NCBI RefSeq assembly: GCF_030936135.1
Contig: NC_082604.1
Coordinates: forward strand, 2,301,001 to 2,365,000
DNA: 64,000 bases
Source of the DNA: Gavia stellata
Lineage: Eukaryota > Chordata > Aves > Gaviiformes > Gaviidae
Direction of reading: 5' to 3'
A model generated the notes under the pieces. That model ran no database searches. It had not been told where the DNA came from and was given only the letters and a program-made list of their open reading frames with translations. The first letter of the stretch is position 1, and the number at the start of each line of letters is the position of its first letter. Positions 39,139 through 49,200 of this stretch are shown here, one piece after another. A program made the position numbers and the translations under genes.

Positions 39139-40117
39139 CGGTTCTACATGTTTCTGAACAGTTATCTGGAAGGCACTTTTGCTGTTGAGTGAAATTAAAT
39201 TAATTCACCCTGTTCTGCTCAGCCCTGGTTGGGCTTTCTGCTCCCTACCATTAAAACCCACATGCAAATGCTATAAAAAAGGGAATGGTAGAAGTCTGAA
39301 CCAGCGGTGGAGTGGGTTGGAAAAGAGAAGAGAAACTGAGAAGTTCCAGTTTTTCCTGTTGCATGTTCCAAAATTTCCTACTTTTAAGGGATCAAGATCA
39401 TCAATGCACTGCTACAAATGTACAAAATACAGAGGGAATTAGGAAAATAAACTTAATTTACACTGATGAGCATTATCAGTGGAGTCAGGCTTATGTGATC
39501 GTGTTTACAGTGCAAAAAATCATCCTTTGGGCTGAAGTTTCCGCCAATTCAAGACAGAAAGGAGGAAGGAGACAGCAGCTGTGGCTTGTTACCCTGCCCG
39601 AGTGCATTGAGACCAGGTTCCTCCTGGAGCAGAAAACGAGAGCTTTTCCATCACCCAGCAAAGGGAGACGCAGCGAGAAGGAAAGCTGCTTTCTCCCCTC
39701 CCTGACTCTGTTTTTTGGACTGCCTGAAGAGTAAAAAAGCCACAAACAAGTGCCAGGCCATGTCCGACATGGAGAGTTGGCCCCAGCCCATGGGATGCGA
39801 AGGCCAGGGAGAGCTGCTGGGGCTCTGAAAGCTCATGGCACCATCAGATGCCGTGTTATATCTCACGTGCATGCATGAAGGGAAAGCAGAAATCTCTCCT
39901 TTGCAGACCGCACAGCACTTATCCTCCTTGATGTGATCCTCAGCTGCTCCAGGGAGGACCTGTGCTGTCCGGGAGAGCCCCAATATTGGGGTCTTCCCCA
40001 AAAGAGGGGTGGCTGGAGCCCAGGAGCAGCCCTGGGGATGCTGCAGAGCGGCTGCTGCCCGTTTCTGGTCTTGTGGCACCATCCAGTGGCTGCTGGCAGA
40101 GGACTCTCACTTCCCTG

Positions 40118-40261
40118 TCACCACCATGTGTCCCCTTGCAGCCCGGCTCCCCAGGGCATGGGGTCCCAGGTGGCCCCCCGAGCACCAGCAGCCACCAGCG
40201 CCGGTGGCTGGGCCAGGTCCTCCAGGGAGGAGGTCTCCAGGTCACCGCCGGCACCTGGAAA
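40118..40261 (-). CDS. DZIP1L: DZIP1L last coding exon
   Basis: This exon encodes the last 47 residues and the stop. The segment [16 protein letters not shown] aligns with the human C-terminal SDLEISSLEDL block. The acceptor TCCTCTCCAG|TTT gives phase 0. An alternative acceptor eight bases further in (TTTCCAG|GT) would need a different phase. The tail ends in GDTWW. The opposite strand has long GC-rich open frames here that are shadows. Confidence 0.75.
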   Translation of the reverse strand, partial: FPGAGGDLETSSLEDLAQPPALVAAGARGATWDPMPWGAGLQGDTWW

Positions 40262-43200
40262 CTGGAGAGGAGCACAGAGAGGGTGAAGGGGAGCAGCAGG
40301 GCCAGACCCACACCCCACATTTGCACCCTGTGCCCCCCGCTACAGATCGACAGGGATTTCTCCTCCATCCGGCTGTTAAAAAAATCAGAGCGAAGAGGGC
40401 CAAACATGGTCGCACCAGGACGCCACACAGGAGACCCCTTCTCTGTTTCCATGACATGCAAATTATCCCATAAATCTCACGCTTCACCCTGTTGTTATTT
40501 TTTTAACTTTGTCAGACGAAGGCCCACAATTTCATCATCATTGCAATAAGGAAAAAAAAAAAAGTCTTCCCATTATTTGTGCTGGGCCTTCCTTGGGTAC
40601 AATCCTTTTTAATTTTTTTTTCTAAAAAAGCAATTTGATTTCGACACTGCCACCACTTCAATTACATCAGCTCTCCCCCATAAATTGAGGTTATGTTTAA
40701 GTCCTATTTTAGTAATTTAATAATTTTGCCATTGCATCACTCCAATTATCTCTGGATTTGTTCCAGAGAGCTTTTCTCAATTCGATTCTCTGTTGCTTAC
40801 TGTTTTGCTCCCAATTGCATGAATACCGATTTTTTTTTTTTCTCAGGGAGGGCGAATGGACAAACATTTGGGGAAGGACACACGTCTGTAACTGGATGAA
40901 GGGGCCAAGTCTCTGCTGCTGTAAGTTTGAAACCCCTGCACACAGACTATGCCCTGTGGCACTGATGATGGGTAGGAGCTGAGAAGAGGGTATGACCTGC
41001 CTTTTTTTTTTTAGTGGAAATTACATCAGAAAACATCCCTGAGGCTGTTTGTATGAGATAGCTGGAGTTTCTTGGTGGGCTGGCTGGATTTGGGCGATGC
41101 CGAGCTCAGGGCTGGGAAGAGTTTCACCCCACTGGGTGGTCTCTGTGCCACCCCATCCAGGCGTCTCTCCAAGAGCCTCACCATCGCGGAGGTGGCTGTC
41201 CCTGCGCAGGGCAGAGCAGGTTAAACGGGGAGCCCCAAGGCACAGCGATGGCACAGCTGGGTGGGAAGGGAGGGGACCACTAGCTGCCCCAGGGCGAGTT
41301 GGTTTCTAAGTAGCTTAAACTCACTACCACTGTCTGGACCCATCTCAATGGAGCTATTTCAGGAAGCAAATGTTTTGTGCATAGAATAAACCACAGGGGT
41401 TTCCCTCCCCATGCAAGCACTGGGTGGGTAACACTCCGGTGCATGCAAGGATGCTGGAGGAAACCATCATCCACACATGCAGCCTGGGCTGATGGTGCAT
41501 GGCAGAGCACTGACCGCTCTTTTTTAGCCTGGGACACACCAAAACCACCTGCAAAGAGTACCTGCTGCTGCTTGTAGTTAATGCATAGGTGATAGGTGCT
41601 TCCTGCTGCACCCCCAACCCTCAGAGGGGCCCAGGAGCAGTCCCCACATCATCCCCTGACACATGGTTCACATTGGGTTTGACAGCATATAGCCAACAGT
41701 TAAAACAAGCTTTCCTCCTTGTGTTTGACAGCCCTTTGTGTCCTGGGGGGGTTCCCTGCATCCTCTAGACAGTCTGGTTTCCTTCTGTGCAAGGAAACAG
41801 CTGCAGGAGTTATTGCATCCCAGGAAAAATACCCCAGCAGGGTCGGGCACACAAGTTGCAGACGGTCAAAGCCACCATTGCCCCATTGCCTGGCTGGGTA
41901 TGGGGGATGGCGGGGTAAGACTTGTCCCACTTCAGCCCCTGGAAGAAGGTGACACGGTGGCACTGATGGTGCTAACCAGGACTGTCCCCACCACCTCGCG
42001 GACCCACAGCGGTTGCTACAAGAACAGGCGGTACCCAAACCAGCCGTTTCCTCCAGGGAGTCCAGGTCCGACCCGTCGGAGTTGGTCTCATCCTCTTGCA
42101 CCCCTGCAGAGACCGCCAGCTCTTGCTGTGGGCTGAGCTTCACAGGGGACGGGGCAGGTTTCTTCCCTCCTGGCATCGCTTCTGGGCTGGTGCACAGATA
42201 GACGGGTCAGGCGTGGGGCTGCTCTGGTGTTACCCTTCCCCACTCCTGAAGCAGATGCAGGGAAGCCCTGTGATGCTCTGGGCTGTGATCCGGCCCTGAG
42301 CAGGGTAGCACATGGAGAAGCCCAGCATTCCCCATGGATGTGGACAGGTCCGTCACACCCACAGACTGCAAACACCTTGCTGCTAGCATCTCCAAAAAAT
42401 ACTCAGACCTTGCCTGGGTTCAGTATTGCTTTGCTTGAGTTTAACACCTAGGTCTGGCTTTCTCTTGCTCCTGGAGCAAACAAGTAACTCCTTTTCCTCA
42501 CCTGCTCTCGGCCACAGATGAGCTCCTCATCCTCTCTGCTGCCATCTCACACCCTCTCCACATTATTTCTTCTCTGCGTGGTCTGCACAGTTTCTCCAAG
42601 CTTTTATTCTATTTCTTCACTACCTTTGCTCCAAAATCCCAAGAGAACTCCGTCAACCCCTTGCAGAGGTTCCGGGAGGGGAAGAAGGAGCTGAATACCA
42701 GTGGTAAACACCCCGTGTTTGTCTCCAGCACCATGGTGGGGTACAAGCCCTCAGGTCTGACTTTGCCGAGTGGTTCAAGTCAGCCCATACAGGCTGGGAG
42801 ACCCCAGGAAACTCCTTTTCCAAACAAACCCCTCTGGGGTGCCACATCACCCATTGCTCAGCAGTTTCCAAAGGTGTTGGAGTTTGGGCAGCACCCAGAA
42901 TACTTGGGGCCAGGTTGTGGCTGAGGGTCCTGGGCACTGCCCGCCTGCCTGGAGACCAAAAGGAGGTGATGGGACTCACCTCCGCTGTGGGACAGGTGCT
43001 GGGTGGGGGCTGCTGGTTTCAGAGGTCCACAGGGTGCCCCAGGGAGTCCTCGGGGGGCTGTGGGTGGAGCAGGCTCTGCTCCGAGGAGCAGGCTGGGGGA
43101 TCACCGAGGCTTTAGGCTCTGCTGCAGCTGGTATCGCCATGGGCTGTGACCCACGAAGGGACCTGGGGCTGTTCGGGCTTTGAGCTGGAAGGCAATATTG

Positions 43201-46200
43201 AGAGCAAGGACAATCACCACCCACCTCCTGGTAGTCCTGGGAGCTGCCCTTGGGGAAGCCATGCAGCCCACCTGGCCTGGAGCTGTGTAGGAAAAGGGGG
43301 GGAAAAGGGATTTGCAAGCAGCACCAAACCTGTATTTCACTCTGCTGGGGCTTTTGGGGACAGCTGATATTTTTTTAAACACCCTTTTCTGCCCTTTCTC
43401 CATCTTGTTGCCCCACTGGGTAAGAGCACAGCATCCCATGGCCACAGGTCCCCCACGGCTGGTATCTAGACAGGACAGGAGGACACTTCACCTGGGATGA
43501 CGGAGAGCTGTCGAGCAAAAGCACTGCTGGGCTTCTTGCATCGCCTGCCTTTCCCCATCACCGCTCGGACCAACTGATCCCTCAGGTGGAAAAGACCGGG
43601 AAATTTCTCAGCCTTCTGTTGCTGCTGAAGCTTGACCAGAGCCTGGAGGCTTTTGTAGGTCTGAGTGGAGATCCCCTTCGCAACCTAAAGCAGAGGACGG
43701 CTGAGGAGCCTGACGCTGTCCTCCCACAGCGCCAGGTAGTGAAACAAGCCCTCAGCAGCGCTGCCCGTATCTCAAGAGCATCCTGTAAGCTCCAAGCCCT
43801 GTCCAAACCCCAAGGAAGCTCTCACCAGCTCTGACATCCATCGTTTTCCTAGCATGATATATACCATGCAAACAGCCCACAGTGAGGCTTCAGTCATCAT
43901 TTGCCAAGCCCTCACCTGCTTTGGTATATGACTGCTGAAGAGTAAATCTCAGCTATTTTGGGCAATTCCTAGGCTACAGGGTAAGTGCAGCATTTTCTCT
44001 TAGGAGGTATGCACAACTAGAACAGGTTTTGCAACCGCGCATGTCCTGGACTTGTAGAGATAAAGTGACGAGAAGCGAAAGGTGAAGGGGGATGCAGGTC
44101 TGTGGGCCTGACTTTGGGCACCTCTGCTGCTTTTGACACCACCTCAGCGTTCCCGAATAACATGCCCGGGGAAAGGGGGGACATGCCAGAGCCTACGTGA
44201 AACGAACCCAGGAGTGCTCCTTACAAGCACCTCCAGGAAACAATCACACGAGAAGCCACTCAGTCACTGCTTTCTCCTTGTGCCTTCGGGACCCGAAACA
44301 GAAATGCTGCCTTGCTCAGAAACGCGGGTCGATGGAGCAAGGCGGGTGCCCAGCAGCCGTGCCCACTGCCTGCCTGCTCATTGCCCTTGCACCAGCTCTG
44401 CAAGGTGCTAGGTGGTGGTGTTGCATTGCCGGGAGCTCGGGAAGACTTGTAGGAGGTACTGTTTAATATGCTTGGCATGAAAAGGACATGGACAGTGAAA
44501 GTCCCCTTGAAGTCCCCGTGACAGGGGCTGCTGTGCCCTCAAACACCCTCCTTCCCTAGAAGAGAAGGAGCCCTGGCTAATTTAGCATATGAAAGGCTGC
44601 TTGTGAGAAAGATTTGCTGGAGAGATACTAATAACCAACCTCAGAGATGGGAGCACGGCAGTTTATTCCCTGTGCTACTGAGTGATTCTGCCTCCACCTT
44701 CCCATTTGCCTCTCAGGGTGTGATTGCTCCAGACAGGGATTTTTTTTACTGCCTGTTAGTGTTTCAATTGTTCTCTCCCCCCTCCCAAAAAAAAATCTTT
44801 GTGTCCCTGCACTGGCTCAGGGCTGGCATTGCAAATGCCAGCACTGAAAGGGCGGACTTACCCTCTTGACCCCCATGCTCTCCAGCTTTTCCTCCAGCAC
44901 TTCCTCCAGGATGGGGCGAAACTGCTTCAGGAAGTTTGGGTTTCTCCGCAGGGCTTCCAGCAGCCTCTGCTTCCCACCCAGGGCAGCCTCCTCCCTGGCT
45001 GGAGGAAAGGTAGGTGCTGGCACCAGCACAGCAACACATGGTCTGCACCCTGGGGAGGGGGCTGGTGGGTCCCTCCTCCTCTTTGAGGACACGGGTCCCA
45101 CCAGTCCCAGAGCAAGCAACTGGTTGCTCTCAGCAGACTACATCCCTCTACGAAGGGGCAACTTCCTCCTTTAATTTGACTAATTCCTGGCCACAACTTT
45201 TCCAAAATCCCACCCACAGCCCAGCAGCAGCTGCCTGGGACAGCTTTCCCGGGTGAAGCGTTGGCAGCAGGGCTGGTCACGGTGCTGTCATACTCTGCAC
45301 AGCCGAGAGGGGACCAGTGAGCTCATCCCCTCCGCCCCCAGACCCCCACCTCATCACCTTCAGCTTTGCCCAGGACCCCTCGTCCTCACTGCACAACACC
45401 CCAAGCCAAACGCCAGCTTCGTCCTGGTACTCTCAGGACAGGGATGATCCCAACTCCGATACCCACCTGATGACTCTTCAACAGCCACCACTTTGGTCAC
45501 CCCGTGGGTCACTGCAGGGAAGAAAGGAGCTTGTGAGGGTCAAAGAGGAGTCGAGGCCCCAGTGCAGAAGCAAGTGCTGATCACCACCTGGTTTTCCTAT
45601 ATGGAAAGTATGGACACACCTTTGGGGATCCAAGGCTGGCCCAGGTCTGGCACCAGCCCTTGGAGACCATCCTTGAGGGAAATCCCAGGGCGTTCGCCCG
45701 CCAAAGCCACTGGCTGGAGGATGTCAGCGGGGAAACAGCCCTCTGCTACCCGTCGGGGCTGGGGTCAGTGAGGTACCCCTTGGGTACTTGCTAATAGCCA
45801 TCCCAGATTTATGGCCTTTTTTGTTTTCTGAGCAGCAGCAACTGGCTGGGTCTGCGGCTGTGCTGCAGATGTTGGGCAGCTGAGAAGTTCCCGTTTTCTT
45901 TCCCTGCCACTTGATTATAGAAAACCCAGACAGTAAAGAAGAAACCACAGCATGCCTCAGCTCCTTATTTTTATGCAAATAACCACTGGCATAATTTTGG
46001 AGGAAGCAAGGTCATCTGTTTGCTGTGAGTGCTTGATTAAAATCTCATTACTTTTGGGTATGGCTATAATACAAAACCCACCCAAGAGACAAGTTAATTT
46101 CGTGCCAGCGACCAGCGCTGTGGTCTACACTGTTGTGGCAGACAGTCAAGGGACTGGAAGGTGTCTGCTCCATGGCTTCGTGTGAGAGGACATAGAGCCA

Positions 46201-49200
46201 GCTCCCTGGAGAGGGTTCCATGGCACACTTTTGTAGAGGGAGACAGAGAAGACATTGTGGTCTGAAGGGCTGTTAGCCATGAAAAATTTATCTAGATCCA
46301 AATTGATTCACTTTAAAAATGCAATCATTACCTTCAGGCTTGCTTGCAGGTAGCAGCTTGATCTGTAAAGAAATAGACTGGGCATCATTGAAAAATCATT
46401 TCTTTGACTATAATTTTGGGTAACTTTTCCTCTCTCTGCAGAGTGTTATTATTAAATGTATTCAAAAAAGGAGCAGAAAATAGCAACAGCCTAAAGTAGG
46501 CACATACGGTCCCCAAGTGCTATTTCCCTTAAGCAGACCATACCTGCAAGGGGTCAGCTTAGGGGCTTCCCTTTCCATAATATGATCACTAGCACATCAG
46601 ATGCCATCCTGTTATACCCACGTGCTGTTCACAGATCTGATAACGAGTAAAAGATGCTCCAAATTGTAATGCAAAGTGTTGCTCTGGTGATCTACACCCC
46701 AGTGGGCATGGTTCGTGCCGGACGATATTCATGTAACGCTTCATGTTTAATGAGTGCAAAAAAGAGCCAAACGTAGCAAAGCATTACAAAATGGGCTTGA
46801 AATTAGGCTTAGTCTGAACTCAGCAAATATTTTAAGGCTGTTTAGAGTTAAACATCTGCTTAAACCCTCTTGATGAACTAAGGAGTCCTTTTTTTTATTT
46901 CACTTGCCTTCTTCTCCTGGGACTTTGTGACCTTGGGCTGCTCCCTGAGCCAGGTGCTGAGGGCATCCAGCTGCTGATGGACATGGTCCATAACCGCCTG
47001 CTGGTCCTGGGATGGGGAGGCACGGAGTCTCTTGTTCTCTTTCTTCAGCTGAGAGGGGCAAAAAAGGAACGGGAAGACTTGAACATGGTAAAAATGGGTT
47101 TGGAGACACCTCTTCCCTCACCAGCAAGGGCAGTTCTCTGGATTTTTATTCATTCTTGAGATGTCCTCCAAAGGGCAGATCTGGCCTTGCAGAAGATGTA
47201 TGGCCAGCTTCAAAGTCTGCTGGTGGCAAGCTTGTGTCTTCTCACTGGTTGCGAGAGGACACAGCTTTGGTCGCTGCATTTCATTTATTCTTTCCCCTCG
47301 ATAACCTAGTAACTATACTCTTGTGCTGGGTTGTGAAGTCCAGCCAAGGCTCATTTTAAGCGCGTAGCCCTGATCCTTCTGGCTACCGCTCGCTGGGCTG
47401 ATCTGCAGAGAGGGCATCCCTGTTTTTTCTGAAGAGACCTAACATCTCCGGGGTTTGCAGCTAAGATGGAGAAAAACCGTAAGGGAAACATCCAGACCTT
47501 TTCTGAGCAAGGTGCCTGGGAGCTGCCAAGGACATCTGGCACCCGCCTGGACCTCCTGTGCCTGCTCCTCCCTCAGTGCCTGCCTCTGCTCTGCCCTGCC
47601 CTCTGCCAAAAAAGCAGACAGGTGTTTCCCTCCTCCAGCTGTGGGCTTGTTGTGGGCATGGACACCTGATCGTGTTCACGATTGGAGAAATTCAGCTTCC
47701 CTTTGGGTCCCGAAGGACAGCGGGCACCGGAACAGCCGTGCTGTTCCCACCCCACTCCATGTGCAGAGGTACCATGCACGGTAAAGCTTTCTTCAGATGT
47801 TCTTAGATGTTGAGAAGGCAGCTGATTCAGGGGTAAATAAATCTATTTTGTTTATTTGGTACTTTAAATGCTTTTCCATGTGGTGAGCTTCTGCTGTGCT
47901 TCACTGAAGATGGGCTTCCCTGCAGCAAGCAGGGCTGACCTGGGACCGTGACATGCCCCCTGCACCCTCCAGGTCCCATTTCTGGACTCGGACTGTCAGT
48001 GCTTTACACCAGCAGGAGCCCATCGCTACCCAAACCTGAGCTGAGACCGGACATCCACAAAGCAGATGCACACATTGGTGCATGGATGGGGTTCCACCTC
48101 CATCCAAATGCACCTCCTGGGATACGCAGTAGGAGTAAGGACTCTGGTACCACACTGCTCACCTGTACTGCCATCCTCTCCTGCTTGCCCCGCAGCTCTG
48201 CATGGCTTGGCGTCTGGCTCCGTGCCTCCTCGGCGTCATCGTTCTGCAGGGTCCCCAGGTTGGACACCGCTGCCTCTCTGGCCTGAAGCTCCTGCAGTTT
48301 CTGGATCGGGGAGAGGAAGGAGCTGTGTGTCCCACAGGAGGATCCACTTTCCTCCTGGGTAGCCCAACCTTGGCCAGCCACTGCTTCCAACCCCAAAATG
48401 CTTACATGCCCCAGGAGCAAAGAAATGAGGTCTCTTAGGGCTGTGCACCTGTGATACCACCTGGACCAGGTGAGGCAGCAGGCTTGGACATCCCCTCGCC
48501 CGCCTTGGGGAGCATGCGGGGTGCTTGCTCACCCCCTCCATGGCACTGTTCCTGCTGGACACGTCCTTGAACGCTGCCAGGAAGAGCTGCCTCAGGCCAT
48601 CTATCTCTTCGTGCAGCTTTGTCCTCTCCTCCTCCTTCCACCTTTCCAAATCTCTCCTGCCCTCCTCTTCTCGCTGGCGAGCTCTCTCCGTTTCCTAAAG
48701 GGAATGGAAAAATCAGAGCAGGAGACATCTTGGTTGCAGAGCAGAAGCACCAAGGGCTGGGGCTTCTGCCCTGGCATCAGTGGGATGAGCACCAACGCTC
48801 TCATTACACCCATTGCTGTTCAGAGCCTGCCTGCACACCATGGGGAGGTGGAGGCAGCACAGCCTCCTGGGCAGGCATGCTTACACAGTCCTTATTTCCA
48901 CGTGACATTTCCCACGGGAATTTTTTGGGGCAAATTTTCCAAAGAAATAAGCATGAGCCCCACCATAAAATATTTTTCAGCGCCTTTTTCACCTGTGCTT
49001 TAAAAATGTTCCACATCTCATCGTTTCTTCTCTTTTCCCCAGTTTTTCCAAACAGGCAGCGATGCCTTCGCCCCGTACCTGCTCCCTGCGCAGCTTCTCC
49101 GCTTCCCTCTCCGCTTCCAGCTGCTGCTGCGTCTCCCGCAGTTTTGCTTTCAGCTCCTCCACCTCATCCTCCATTTGCTCCACCTGCTTCGTCTTCTGCC

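Larger units (their letters stand above)
33771..40117. other. Intergenic region between convergent CLDN18 and DZIP1L
   Basis: The two genes converge here. No coding exon is recognised, despite a 200-codon open frame at 36138-36740 on + and a 194-codon frame at 37232-37816 on -. The region contains an AT-rich candidate element (35.8-36.4 kb), a G17 run at 39122-39138 and possible reverse-strand polyadenylation signals for DZIP1L at 38857-38862 and 38866-38871. Confidence 0.6.

Noticed and set aside
39962-40549. 195-codon and 154-codon forward frames
   Set aside because: They overlap the last DZIP1L exon on the opposite strand. Composition explains the openness.
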